From positions 378,061-442,060 of the forward strand of contig NZ_JAAGVC010000001.1 of the NCBI RefSeq assembly GCF_010858045.1: DNA of 64,000 bases, written 5' to 3'. The notes under the pieces are model-generated. The model was not told the DNA's origin and did no database searches. It was given only the letters and a program-made list of their open reading frames with translations. The position numbers and the translations under genes were made by a program. This document shows positions 16,003-24,755 of the stretch, one piece after another (position 1 is the stretch's first letter; each line of letters starts with the position of its first letter). This stretch comes from Nocardia cyriacigeorgica (lineage in GTDB: Bacteria; Actinomycetota; Actinomycetes; Mycobacteriales; Mycobacteriaceae).

Positions 16003-17175
16003 TCAGCAGTTCTGCGGCGGTGGTGCCCCGGCGAAACGGCCCTCCAGAAAGTCGAGCGCTCGCAACGCGCCCGGCAGAACCGCGCCGGAATGGTCGGCGC
16101 CGACGAGCAGATCCAGCTGCACCGGAGTGCCTGCTGCGCAATAGCGTTCGGCCGTCCGCCGCACCGGCGCCACCGAGATCAGGTCGGCCGTGCCGTGCCA
16201 TAGATACAGCGGAGCGGTGGGAATACCGGTGAAGGTCTCCAGACTGTTGTCCCGCAGAATCGGTGCGGCGGCGGGATCCTCGGTGGGTGGTTCGGTGAAG
16301 ACGTCATCGGTGGCGACGCCCGCTGCGGCCCGGATGATCTCGTCCGCGCAGGCGTCGTCGACGCGATCGAGCAACGCCTTCCCGGCAGGATTGAGATACC
16401 GATCCAGGGAGACCGCCGGATACTCGCGAGCCAGACCGACCGCCGCCGCGAAACCGAGACCGAACATCGGATTCGGCCGATCGCCGAGATCACCGGCCAG
16501 CGCACCCAGATTCATCGGTACCCCGCCCGCCGCCGCGCCGGCGATGGGCAGTTCAGGCGCGTAGTCCGGGGCAAGGGCGGCGGCGAAGCCGGTGGCCATG
16601 CCGCCACCGGAGTAGCCGGCCAGCGCCACCGGACTGTCGTCGAGTCCGGCCGAATCGAACTGCCGGACCGCGCGAATCCCGTCCAAGGTGATCCGCCCGC
16701 CCAATTGCGCGGCGCCATAGGCACTGTCCGGGCCGAGGTGATCGGGCACCGCGACCGCCCAGCCGCGAGCCAACAGCAGATTCACCGCAGGCGCCTCGCG
16801 CAGCGTCCCGGCGAGCAGCGAATGCGAAGGTGCGCAGCGTGGCCCGAGCGAGTTGACGAACGGCTGATACGACACCAGCGGCCGGTCCGGCACCTCGCCC
16901 GCGGGCACAAGCACCGTGGTCACCGCGGCAATCGGCTCCCCGCGCGAATCCGTGCTGCGGAAAGCCAACTGCCAGGCGGTGGCACCGGCGAATCCGGCGG
17001 CGCTCACCTGCCTGCTGCGAATCACCGCCCCCGGCCGATATTCGCCGATATCGGCGGGCGCCGAGTAGAAGGATTCGCCTTCGGTCGCCGGGTGGACGGT
17101 CATCGTCACGGCGGGATTGCCGCCCAGTGCCAGCACGGACGCGACGAAGAGCGCGAGGGTCAGACGGCGGATCAT
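16003..17175 (-). CDS. Secreted lipase family protein
   Basis: 390 aa from the ATG at 17175. It begins with a signal peptide (MIRRLTLALFVASVLALGG). The nucleophile elbow GYSGGG has its Ser at about 189, after ARGWAVAVPDH and ITLDGIRAV; the Asp is likely in WHGTADLISV and the His in VGADHSGAVLPG. LIP family triacylglycerol lipase, paralogous to 2496-3842 but exported. The C-terminus APPPQNC has a final Cys that could pair with one of the Cys residues at GPRC, DDAC or RYC. The SD is poor, so the start rests on the signal peptide. Confidence 0.88.
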   Translation of the reverse strand: MIRRLTLALFVASVLALGGNPAVTMTVHPATEGESFYSAPADIGEYRPGAVIRSRQVSAAGFAGATAWQLAFRSTDSRGEPIAAVTTVLVPAGEVPDRPLVSYQPFVNSLGPRCAPSHSLLAGTLREAPAVNLLLARGWAVAVPDHLGPDSAYGAAQLGGRITLDGIRAVRQFDSAGLDDSPVALAGYSGGGMATGFAAALAPDYAPELPIAGAAAGGVPMNLGALAGDLGDRPNPMFGLGFAAAVGLAREYPAVSLDRYLNPAGKALLDRVDDACADEIIRAAAGVATDDVFTEPPTEDPAAAPILRDNSLETFTGIPTAPLYLWHGTADLISVAPVRRTAERYCAAGTPVQLDLLVGADHSGAVLPGALRALDFLEGRFAGAPPPQNC

Positions 17176-17496
17176 CAGACTCGCCCGACGCGCCGGAGAA
17201 TGCCGTATGCTCAACGTTTGCTCGGGTGCGGCGTGGCGCTCGGACCGGTGCCGGCGTCGCCGTATTCGTGAACTCCGCGGTGCGGCCATCACCGACTCCG
17301 AGACGAGGCTGTGGACTGCGTCGGGTCTTCGGCGAAGACCTCAGTCGATTCGTACTGCGCGCCGGTCGGTGTGTCAACGAGGGGCGCCGCCCGAGCAGTC
17401 GCGCCGTCGGCCGGTGCCGTTGCCGCCGATAGCGTCACGGTGGACGCCGGGGCGCCGGCGCGGCCGGTCATCGGGCTCGGACAGGAGGTTGGGGAC
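17176..17496. other. Gap between lipase and crcB genes
   Basis: 321 bases between divergent genes. I looked for the fluoride riboswitch fold expected before crcB and did not find its conserved core. No open frame has an SD and recognisable product. The only clear signal is the SD AGGAGG at 17483-17488 for crcB. Confidence 0.5.
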
Positions 17497-17916
17497 GTGT
17501 CATCGCGGGCCGAAGCCCGGATCGCCGATCCGCGGGTACTGCTCGTCGTGGCGCTCGGCGGCGGGCTCGGTGCGCTGGCGCGCTACGGTTTCGCGGTCTG
17601 GCTGCCGACGCGTCCGGATGGGTTCCCGGTGGCGACGTTCGCCGTCAACGTGATCGGCTGTGCCGCGATGGGAGTGCTGATGGTTCTCATCACCGAAGTA
17701 TGGGTAGCCCACAGGCTGCTGCGCCCATTCCTCGGCGTCGGTGTGCTCGGCGGATTCACCACCTTCTCCACCTACAGTGCCGAGATTCGTACACTGCTCG
17801 AATCGGGTGCCGTCGGTATGGGGCTCGGCTATCTCGGTGCCACGATGGTGACCTGCCTGGCGGCAGTGGTGGCGGGGATGGCGGCTGCGCGGTGGGTAAC
17901 TGGAAGTGTGCGGTGA
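17497..17916 (+). CDS. crcB: Fluoride efflux channel CrcB (first copy)
   Basis: 139 aa from the GTG at 17497, 8 bases after AGGAGG; an upstream in-frame start would add 62 residues unlike any CrcB. Four membrane helices. Hallmarks are GGGLGALARYGFAVWLP, FAVNVIGCAAMGVLM (the NxxG/N pore Asn) and GVLGGFTTFSTYSAEI (GFxGxxTTFSTF, with Phe/Ser residues lining the fluoride path). CrcB works as an antiparallel dimer; with the second copy at 18301 it may form a heterodimer. The DUF190 gene sits between the two copies. Confidence 0.93.
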   Translation: MSSRAEARIADPRVLLVVALGGGLGALARYGFAVWLPTRPDGFPVATFAVNVIGCAAMGVLMVLITEVWVAHRLLRPFLGVGVLGGFTTFSTYSAEIRTLLESGAVGMGLGYLGATMVTCLAAVVAGMAAARWVTGSVR

Positions 17917-17947
17917 ACAAGGTGAACGGCACGGAAGGGGGTCAGCG

Positions 17948-18304
17948 ATGACCGAGGCGATCGGCGGTGCGGGGCAGTGGGCGCACGCCGCGCGGCTGGT
18001 ACTGCTGCTCGGCGAAGACGCACGCTGGCGGCACGGGCCGCTGTACCACGAGATCGTTCGCCGGGCCCGCGACGGCGGGCTGGCCGGTGCCAGCGTGTGG
18101 CGTGGTGTCGAGGGTTACGGCGCGTCCTCCCGGATCCATACCGTCCGGCTGCTGGACCTGGCCGAACAACTACCGGTGATGGTGATGATCGTCGACGATG
18201 CCGCGCGGTTGCGTGCTTTCGTCGACGACAACGCCGAGTTGTTCGACACGGTGACCGTGACCTTGTCCGATGTCGAACTCTGGCAGCCGGCGGTGCGCCG
18301 ATGA
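17948..18304 (+). CDS. DUF190 domain-containing protein
   Basis: 118 aa from the ATG at 17948, after a GAAGGGG-like SD. DUF190 core: ARLVLLLGEDARWRHGPLYH, EIVRRARDGGLAGASVWRGV, EGYGASSRIHTVRLLDLAEQ, LPVMVMIVDDAARLRAF. The fold is ferredoxin-like, similar to PII proteins. DUF190 genes lie beside crcB in many bacteria, so a role in regulating or sensing fluoride export is likely but unproven. Its stop overlaps the next crcB start (ATGA). Confidence 0.92.
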   Translation: MTEAIGGAGQWAHAARLVLLLGEDARWRHGPLYHEIVRRARDGGLAGASVWRGVEGYGASSRIHTVRLLDLAEQLPVMVMIVDDAARLRAFVDDNAELFDTVTVTLSDVELWQPAVRR

Positions 18305-18663
18305 CGGCCATCTGGGTGGTGGTGGGCGGAATGCTCGGCGCCCCTGCGCGATACCTCATCGATCGCGCCGTCGCGGCCCGCTGGGATTCCATGCTGCCTT
18401 TGGGGACGTTGACCGTTAACATTGTCGGTTCGGCGCTGCTCGGTGCATTGATCGGGGCGGGGGCGAACGGCTGGCTGCTGGCGGGCGCGGGAACCGGATT
18501 CTGCGGTGCGCTCACGACCTTCAGCACGTTCGGCTTCGAGACGATCAGGTTGGTGTCCGACGGTGCGTACGGCTACGCCCTCGGCAACATCGTGCTGAGT
18601 GTCGCGACCTGCCTGGCCGTGGTGTTCGCCGCCGCGTCCGTGACCGAATGGCTGTTCACATGA
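18301..18663 (+). CDS. crcB: Fluoride efflux channel CrcB (second copy)
   Basis: 120 aa, ATGA-coupled to the DUF190 gene. Hallmarks: GGMLGAPARYLIDRAVA, LGTLTVNIVGSALLGALIG (pore Asn) and GFCGALTTFSTFGFETIRL (TTFSTF). Two unequal CrcB copies in one operon are typical of Gram-positive bacteria, where they assemble as a heterodimer. This copy has the more canonical TTFSTFGFE motif. Confidence 0.93.
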   Translation: MTAIWVVVGGMLGAPARYLIDRAVAARWDSMLPLGTLTVNIVGSALLGALIGAGANGWLLAGAGTGFCGALTTFSTFGFETIRLVSDGAYGYALGNIVLSVATCLAVVFAAASVTEWLFT

Positions 18664-18710
18664 TTCTGATGACGAGCCGGGCACAGCCGACCCGGAAGGG
18701 AGATCCCAGC

Positions 18711-20351
18711 ATGGCGCACGATCGAGCCGGACGGCCCGCACGCCCGAGCGACCTGGTGGACGTCCCCGGTCTGGTGACCGCCTACTACACCCGTATCCCG
18801 GATCCGGCCGAGCCGGCGCAGCTGGTGGCGTTCGGCACCTCGGGCCATCGCGGGTCCAGCCTGGACACCACCTTCAACGAGGCGCACATCCTCGCCATCA
18901 CCCAGGCCATCGTGGAATACCGCGCCACCCGGGGCATCACCGGTCCGGTCTATCTGGCTCGCGATACGCACGCCCTGTCCGAGCCGGCCTGGACCACGGT
19001 GCTCGAGGTGCTCGCCGCCAACGGTGTCACCGCGATGATCGATTCGCGCGACCGCTACACCCCGACGCCTGCTCTCAGTCATGCCGTGCTGCGCCACAAT
19101 CGCGGCGGCACCAAGCATCAGGCCGACGGCATCGTCGTCACGCCCTCGCACAACCCGCCGCGCGACGGCGGCATCAAGTACAACCCGCCGCACGGCGGTC
19201 CCGCCGACACCGTCGCCACCGACGCGATCGCCGAGCGCGCCAACGAACTGCTGCGCGGCGGCCTCGCCGAGGTCGAGCGCGGCACCCTCGCGCAGGCCAT
19301 GCCCACCGTCGAGCGCTACGACTATCTCGATCACTACATCGCCGATCTGCCGAGCGTGCTCAACCTCGACGCCATCCGCGGCGCGGGCATCCGGCTCGGC
19401 GCCGACCCGATGGGTGGGGCCAGCGTCGACTATTGGGAGGAGATCGGTCAGCGCTACGACCTCGAGCTCGAGGTGGTCAACCCGCTGGTCGATCCGACGT
19501 GGCGGTTCATGCCGCTGGATTCCGACGGCAAGATCCGGATGGACCCGTCCTCCCGGTTCGCGATGAACTCGCTGGTGTCGATCAAGGACGACTACGACAT
19601 CTCCACCGGCAACGACGCCGACGCCGACCGCCACGGCATCGTCACTCCGGACGGCGGGCTGATGAACCCCAATCACTTCCTCGCCGTCGCCATCGAATAC
19701 CTCGTGCCCAATCGAATGGGCTGGGACGCGCTCACCAAGATCGGCAAGACCGTGGTGACCTCGTCGATGATCGACCGGGTGGTGAGTGTGCTCGGCCGTG
19801 ACGTGCACGAAGTGCCGGTCGGGTTCAAATGGTTCGTGCCCGGATTGTTCAGCGGCAGCCTCGCTTTCGGCGGTGAGGAGAGCGCGGGCGCCTCGCTGTT
19901 GCGGATGGACGGCAGCGTCTGGACCACCGATAAAGACGGCATCGTGCTGGCCCTGCTGGCCGCGGAGATCACCGCCGTCACCGGGCAGAGCCCGTCGGCG
20001 CGGTACGTGGAACTCGAGCGCCGCTACGGCAGCCCCGCCTACGCCCGCGTCGACGCACCCGCCACCGCCGAGCAGAAGAAGCTGCTGGCCGAACTGGCCC
20101 CCGAGCAGGTGAGTGCCTCCGAGATCGCCGGCGAACCGATCACCGCGGTGCTCACTCGCGCGCGCGGCAACGGCGCGCCGCTGGGTGGGTTGAAGGTCAC
20201 CACCGAGAACGCGTGGTTCGCGGCACGCCCCTCGGGCACCGAGGACAAGTACAAGATCTACGCCGAGTCGTTCCACGGTCCCGAGCATCTCGAGCAGGTG
20301 CAAGCGGCCGCCGAGGAACTGGTGGGGCAAGCTCTATCGGGTGACCGCTAG
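18711..20351 (+). CDS. pgm: Alpha-D-glucose phosphate-specific phosphoglucomutase
   Basis: 546 aa, the same length as E. coli Pgm. ATG at 18711 follows GGAAGGGA. Substrate and catalytic motifs in order: AFGTSGHRGSSLDTTFNEAH near the N-terminus, catalytic serine loop VVTPSHNPPRDGGIKYNPPH, metal loop TGNDADADRHGIV, sugar-binding GGEESAGASLLR, phosphate-binding ARPSGTEDKYKIYAES. It interconverts glucose-1- and glucose-6-phosphate in the cytoplasm for glycogen, trehalose and wall-sugar synthesis. Its 3' end overlaps the following MFS gene by 11 bases. Confidence 0.97.
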   Translation: MAHDRAGRPARPSDLVDVPGLVTAYYTRIPDPAEPAQLVAFGTSGHRGSSLDTTFNEAHILAITQAIVEYRATRGITGPVYLARDTHALSEPAWTTVLEVLAANGVTAMIDSRDRYTPTPALSHAVLRHNRGGTKHQADGIVVTPSHNPPRDGGIKYNPPHGGPADTVATDAIAERANELLRGGLAEVERGTLAQAMPTVERYDYLDHYIADLPSVLNLDAIRGAGIRLGADPMGGASVDYWEEIGQRYDLELEVVNPLVDPTWRFMPLDSDGKIRMDPSSRFAMNSLVSIKDDYDISTGNDADADRHGIVTPDGGLMNPNHFLAVAIEYLVPNRMGWDALTKIGKTVVTSSMIDRVVSVLGRDVHEVPVGFKWFVPGLFSGSLAFGGEESAGASLLRMDGSVWTTDKDGIVLALLAAEITAVTGQSPSARYVELERRYGSPAYARVDAPATAEQKKLLAELAPEQVSASEIAGEPITAVLTRARGNGAPLGGLKVTTENAWFAARPSGTEDKYKIYAESFHGPEHLEQVQAAAEELVGQALSGDR

Positions 20352-21681
20352 TTCGAAAGCTCTACCCCGCGAGATCTGGGTCCTGGTCGGGGCCGCGTTC
20401 GTCATCGCCATCGGATTCGGCCTCGTCTCGCCCGTGCTGCCGCAGTACGCGCGCAGCTTCGGCGTCGGTTTCGCGGCGGCCTCGGCGATCGTCAGCGCGT
20501 TCGCCCTGATGCGGCTGCTGTTCGCGCCGATGAGCGGACGGCTGGTGCAGAAGCTCGGCGAGCGCTGGGTCTACACCAGCGGTCTGCTCATCGTCGCGGT
20601 GTCGACCGGCGCCAGCGCCTTCGCGCAGACCTACTGGCAGCTGCTGGTGCTGCGTTCGGCCGGTGGTATCGGCTCGACCATGTTCACGGTGTCATCGCTG
20701 GCCCTGCTGATCCGGATGTCGCCCTCGGACCAGCGTGGCCGCATTTCCGGCCTGTGGTCGACCAGCTTCCTCATCGGCTCGCTGGCCGGGCCCTTGATCG
20801 GTGGTCTGCTGGCCGAGTTCGGGCTACGCGCGCCGTTTTTGATCTATGCGATCGCGTTGCTCATCGCCTGTGCCGTTGTGTACTTCAACCTGCGCAATTC
20901 GCATCTGGCCGCGCCGGAGACCGCGGAGACCGCGCCGGCGAGCATGAGTTTCCGCGACGGGCTCGCGCGGTCGGAATACCGGGCGGTGCTGTGGTCCAAC
21001 TTCGCCAACGGTGCCGCCGTGTTCGGTGTGCGTATGGCGCTGGTGCCGCTGCTGGTGGTCGAGGTGCTGGAACAGCCTGCAGGCATGGCGGGGGTGGCGT
21101 TGACGGTGTTCGCGGCGGGTAATGCCGTGGTGCTGTTCTTCTCCGGTCAGCTCTCCGACCGCTTCGGCCGCAAACCGTTCCTCATCATCGGCACCACCGT
21201 CTGCGCGATCGGCACGGCCGGCCTCGGTGTGGCGCCCGACGTGCTCTGGCTGCTGGTGTCATCGTTCGTCGCCGGACTCGGTTCCGGCATGTTCACCCCG
21301 GCGCAGCAGGCCGCCGTCGCCGACATCATCGGCCCCAAGGTGCGCGGTGGGCCGGTGCTTGCCGGGTTCCAGATGTCGGCCGATCTGGGCGCGGTGCTCG
21401 GCCCGATCGTGGTCGGTTTCATCGCCGAGCGGTTGAACTTCGGAGTGGGCCTGGCCGTCACCGGTGGGTTGTTGGCCGTCGCCGCGGTGGCCTGGCTGGT
21501 GGTGCCCGAGCCGATGCGGCGCGGCGAGGTGCGGGTGGAGAAACGCATCGAGACCGTCGACGAGGAAGCCGATCAACTCGCGGCGCCCTGTACCTGTGAC
21601 GGCGGGCCGGGCGGGGGAGTGGCGGCGAACTCCGTCGAGCAGGTCGTGCACGCCGACAGTGAGGCGAAGGGCAGGCGATAG
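20341..21681 (+). CDS. MFS transporter (12-helix drug:H+ antiporter type)
   Basis: 446 aa, GTG start inside the end of pgm. Two six-helix halves: MSGRLVQKLGERWVYTSGLL is the motif A loop of the first, SGQLSDRFGRKPFLIIGTTV that of the second; motif C-like GSLAGPLIGGLLAEFGLRAP lies in helix 5. A hydrophilic tail (about 395-446) contains CTCDGG and is rich in Glu/Asp. TetA/Bmr-type exporter; substrate unknown. Overlap with pgm suggests co-translation. Confidence 0.9.
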   Translation: MTASSKALPREIWVLVGAAFVIAIGFGLVSPVLPQYARSFGVGFAAASAIVSAFALMRLLFAPMSGRLVQKLGERWVYTSGLLIVAVSTGASAFAQTYWQLLVLRSAGGIGSTMFTVSSLALLIRMSPSDQRGRISGLWSTSFLIGSLAGPLIGGLLAEFGLRAPFLIYAIALLIACAVVYFNLRNSHLAAPETAETAPASMSFRDGLARSEYRAVLWSNFANGAAVFGVRMALVPLLVVEVLEQPAGMAGVALTVFAAGNAVVLFFSGQLSDRFGRKPFLIIGTTVCAIGTAGLGVAPDVLWLLVSSFVAGLGSGMFTPAQQAAVADIIGPKVRGGPVLAGFQMSADLGAVLGPIVVGFIAERLNFGVGLAVTGGLLAVAAVAWLVVPEPMRRGEVRVEKRIETVDEEADQLAAPCTCDGGPGGGVAANSVEQVVHADSEAKGRR

Positions 21682-21741
21682 AACTCGCCTGTGCGGCGGG
21701 TGCGGCAGCCGCCGGCCCGGACTCGAGGCAAAGTGGTTCGG

Positions 21742-22479
21742 GTGAGCACTTCGCCGTCGAACTACACGCCCCGGCCGATGTCCAGCAAGACCACCTATGC
21801 GCTGGGCGCCGTCGCGCTGGTCCTCATCGGGCTGCTCGTCTTCCTCGCCTACCGCTGGATGGACGATGAGGCCGAGATCCGCAACGACGGCTACGGCACC
21901 GTCCGCGACGCCGCGGTAGTGACCGCGGTCCAGCCCGACGGCGCCATCGTGCTCGGCCGCCCCGGCGTGACCAAGATCATCGACGTCTTCGAGGACCCGC
22001 TGTGCCCCGGCTGCGGTGCGCTCGAGCACATCTTCGGCCAGGAAATCGCCCAGAAGCTCGACGAAGGCAAACTCGCCATCCGGTACCGCTTCGTCAACTT
22101 CCTCGACGACAAATCCGGCAGCGGCGACTACTCCACCCGCGCCATCGCGGCCCTGCAATGCGTCGCCGCCGACGGCTCCGGCCCCACCTACGCCGCGTTC
22201 CACGACGCCCTGTTCACCACCCGCCAGCCCAAAGAAGGCGGCTCTGACCTCAGCAATGACGATCTGGCCGCCCTCGCCCGGGACACCGGAGCCACCCCGG
22301 CCGCCGCGGACTGCGTCACCACCGGCGCCCGCCTCGACGCCGCCAAGATCAACGCCGTCAAAGCCGACGCCGACCTCACCACCCTCCTCGACGACGACGC
22401 CGCCACCCCCTCGGTCTTCGACGGCACCACCAAGATCGACGTCGGCAACCAGGACTGGGTCGCCGACCTGGCCCCCTGA
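21742..22479 (+). CDS. Membrane-anchored DsbA-like thioredoxin-fold protein
   Basis: 245 aa with the GTG at 21742; alternatives lie at 21733 and 21778. A cytoplasmic N-terminus precedes one membrane helix (about 18-38, YALGAVALVLIGLLVFLAYR). The thioredoxin fold starts at about 70 with active site CPGC (88-91) in DVFEDPLCPGCGALEH, and the cis-Pro loop is probably AATPSVF. Similar actinobacterial proteins form or isomerise disulfides outside the membrane. A further Cys pair (LQCVA, ADCVT) may form a structural disulfide. No partner such as DsbB/VKOR is nearby. Confidence 0.88.
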   Translation: MSTSPSNYTPRPMSSKTTYALGAVALVLIGLLVFLAYRWMDDEAEIRNDGYGTVRDAAVVTAVQPDGAIVLGRPGVTKIIDVFEDPLCPGCGALEHIFGQEIAQKLDEGKLAIRYRFVNFLDDKSGSGDYSTRAIAALQCVAADGSGPTYAAFHDALFTTRQPKEGGSDLSNDDLAALARDTGATPAAADCVTTGARLDAAKINAVKADADLTTLLDDDAATPSVFDGTTKIDVGNQDWVADLAP

Positions 22480-22577
22480 CCAGCCGTTCAACCCCCGTAT
22501 CGAGGCGATTTGGTTCCCGGTCCCCACGTGGTGTAACTTCGTTCAGGCAGCCGGGGAACACCGGCGGCACACCACTC

Positions 22578-22650
22578 GGGGCTATGGCGCAGCTGGTAGC
22601 GCACCACACTGGCAGTGTGGGGGTCAGGGGTTCGAGTCCCCTTAGCTCCA
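22578..22650 (+). tRNA. tRNA-Ala (anticodon GGC)
   Basis: 73 nt cloverleaf: acceptor GGGGCTA/TAGCTCC, D arm GCGC/GCGC, anticodon stem CCACA/TGTGG around loop CTGGCAG (anticodon GGC at 22611-22613), T arm AGGGG-TTCGAGT-CCCCT, discriminator A. The acceptor contains the G3-U70 pair that identifies alanine tRNAs. CCA is not encoded. Confidence 0.97.
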
Positions 22651-22663
22651 CTCCACTCGATAC

Positions 22664-22706
22664 AAGGCTCATGCTCATGAAGAGCGTGAGCCTTGAGTCG
22701 TTTTGT
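22664..22706 (+). terminator. Intrinsic terminator of the tRNA-Ala gene
   Basis: AAGGCTCATGCTC (22664-22676) pairs over 13 positions (one G-U) with GAGCGTGAGCCTT (22682-22694) around the loop ATGAA, followed by a T-rich stretch (GTTTTG at 22700-22705). It begins 14 bases after the tRNA, the right place to end its transcript. Confidence 0.8.
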
Positions 22707-23585
22707 CGTGTTCATGGTGCAGCGCGTACCGCTTGTCGGACCAGTCGAGGCGGAACTCGTCGATACGCTCGACCGCGCCTCCGGCTGTCTCGTTTCCTCG
22801 AGGGAATGGGGAGGCTTCGCATACCGACCATTCGCCGGCAGATCCTGCTCACCGCTTGGCGGGACGAGCAAGCGGCGGATCGGACGGACGGACATTTCGC
22901 GGCGCTCACCCTCGGTCGCACACGGCCGCGAAACCTGGTCCGCTTCCTCCGCGAGGGCGCCCGGCTCGGCCCGTTCGAAGGGACCTGGAACCCCACCGGC
23001 CCGTACGCCGATCGCCTGGCCGCTCTCACCGGTGATATCCGGTAACTGCCGTGCTCGCGGGTCGCACGGTCCCACCGTGGTGCAGGCCAGAGTTCGCCGC
23101 GCCGTCCGCCGGCGGGGCCGTAACGAATACGGCGAGCATCGGCGGCGCGCCTGCCGAGATCAAAGCCGCAACGATATTTCGCATTGTTCAACGGAAGATA
23201 TGAAGTCCGCTGCCGGTCCATGAATTTTTGGCTGCTATGGGATAGCGGGCCGCGAATGCAGTCCGATCCGGTTCGGCGAAATCGGTTCAGCCGCAATTGC
23301 CCACGACCACTGAGCGAGGCAACAGCCCATTCGGATCAGAGCCGCGCGTGGTGGATTATGAAGCGGATCACGACGTCTCGTCTCGGATGGTGGGGAGCCG
23401 GGTGTGCTGGTAGTTTTCCGAAACGTCGGACGAAACGAATCACTGTGGATTCGCTCCGAAATCCATTCGCATTCTTGCCGCCTACTCCATTTCGGAATGG
23501 CGGCCCACACCACTCTGCCCGGTGTCGATTTCTCGGTGCGCAATTCGCCGCGGGAATCGGCGCGCTGCACCCTGTTGGAGCTGTC
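22707..23585. other. Long region without a convincing gene after tRNA-Ala
   Basis: 879 bases. The best frame is 22806-23045 (+), 79 aa (MGRLRIPTIRRQ..., ending in FEGTWNPTGPYADRLAALTG); GAGGG directly touches its ATG, it has no recognised family and may be spurious or a gene remnant. The 23150-23480 part is richer in A/T than its surroundings and probably holds the promoter of the MFS gene at 23586. No integrase, repeat of the tRNA 3' end or tandem structure was found. Confidence 0.5.
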
Positions 23586-24755
23586 ATGACCATCGTCGGC
23601 GCACCGCCGCCCGGAAACCCGCGGACCGTTCCGCGTGCTCTCGCCAGGGACCGCGCCCTCCTGACCGGATACTTCGCCGGGCTCGGCGTCGTCACCGCAG
23701 TGTGGGGGACCCGGATCCCGGCCGTGCAGGACGCGGCGGGACTCGACACCGCGGGTCTGGCGGCGGTGCTGCTCGCCGCGGCCATCGGGATGGTCGCCGG
23801 CCTGCGGGCCGGCGGGCGGCTCGCCGGCCGGTACGGGCTGCCGGCTCTGTTGACCGGCGGCGGCCTGGGTTTCGTGATGAGTCTGGCGCTACTCGGAACA
23901 TGCGGCAACGTTGTGGCGGCCGGTGCCGCGGCGCTGGTCTTCGGTACCGCGCACGGGGTGCTGGATGTCGCGGCCAATGCCGCTGCTGTCGACCTCGAGC
24001 GGGCGTATCGGCGCCCGATCATGTCGGGCCTGCACGCGGCCTACAGTCTCGGTGCGCTGGGCGGAGCCTCCATCGCCGTCGCCACGGCGCACATGTCACA
24101 CACCTCTCTCTTCCTCGGTATCGCCGCCGTCGCGATCGTGGCGACCGTGACGGCCGCGCCGATCACCCGCGAGCTCGGCGGTCGGATACCCGACGGCGAT
24201 GCGGAACCGGAGAGCACACAGTCCCCGGCCGCTCGGATCTGGCTGCTCGGCGCGCTGGCGGCCGCATGCCTGCTCGGCGAAGGTGCTGCCGCCGATTGGT
24301 CGGCTGTGCACCTGACCGATCTCGGTGCCTCACCGGCGCTCGGTGCCGCGGCCTTCGCCGGGTACAGCGCGGCCATGGCAGCGGGCAGGTTGGCAGGCGA
24401 TCGGCTGACGATCCGTTTCGGGGGGCCGAAAATCGTTCGCGCCGGGGCGATCCTGGCCGCTGCCGGACTACTCGCCGGCGTGATATCCGCCGAGATCGCG
24501 GTCGCGCTGGCCGGTTGGGCACTGTTCGGTCTCGGCCTGTCGGTCACCATTCCGTCGCTGTTCAGCGCGGCAGGGGCGGGTGGTCCGCGCGCAGTGGCGA
24601 CGGTGGCGGTGACCGGTTACCTGGGTTTGCTCGCCGGCCCTGCCGCTATCGGTGCCCTGGCGACCGCGACGACCCTGCCCTTCGCCCTCCTGCTGCCCGC
24701 GGCCCTCGCCGTGGCCGTGGCTTTCCTGTCCCCACGAGTCCTGGAGAACCGATGA
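23586..24755 (+). CDS. MFS transporter (YbjJ-like)
   Basis: 389 aa, 12 predicted helices. The start context TGVVTAVWGTRIPAVQDAAG and the loop LRAGGRLAGRYGLPALLTGG (motif A), then ANAAAVDLERAYRRPIMSGL and LHAAYSLGALGGASIA, match the YbjJ/FucP-like group of small MFS proteins. It has no drug-pump motif C. Its stop overlaps the HAD gene start (ATGA), so transporter and phosphatase-like protein are co-translated and may act on the same compound. Confidence 0.88.
   Translation: MTIVGAPPPGNPRTVPRALARDRALLTGYFAGLGVVTAVWGTRIPAVQDAAGLDTAGLAAVLLAAAIGMVAGLRAGGRLAGRYGLPALLTGGGLGFVMSLALLGTCGNVVAAGAAALVFGTAHGVLDVAANAAAVDLERAYRRPIMSGLHAAYSLGALGGASIAVATAHMSHTSLFLGIAAVAIVATVTAAPITRELGGRIPDGDAEPESTQSPAARIWLLGALAAACLLGEGAAADWSAVHLTDLGASPALGAAAFAGYSAAMAAGRLAGDRLTIRFGGPKIVRAGAILAAAGLLAGVISAEIAVALAGWALFGLGLSVTIPSLFSAAGAGGPRAVATVAVTGYLGLLAGPAAIGALATATTLPFALLLPAALAVAVAFLSPRVLENR

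Noticed and set aside
17176..17496. Fluoride riboswitch before crcB
   Set aside because: The conserved core could not be recognised by eye on the plus strand; a covariance search would decide.
18573..20330. 585-codon minus-strand frame opposite pgm
   Set aside because: Pgm is unmistakable on the plus strand; the antisense frame is a codon-bias artefact.
22584..23045. 153-codon frame starting inside the tRNA
   Set aside because: Begins within the tRNA and runs through the terminator; only the part from 22806 could be a gene and it is weak.
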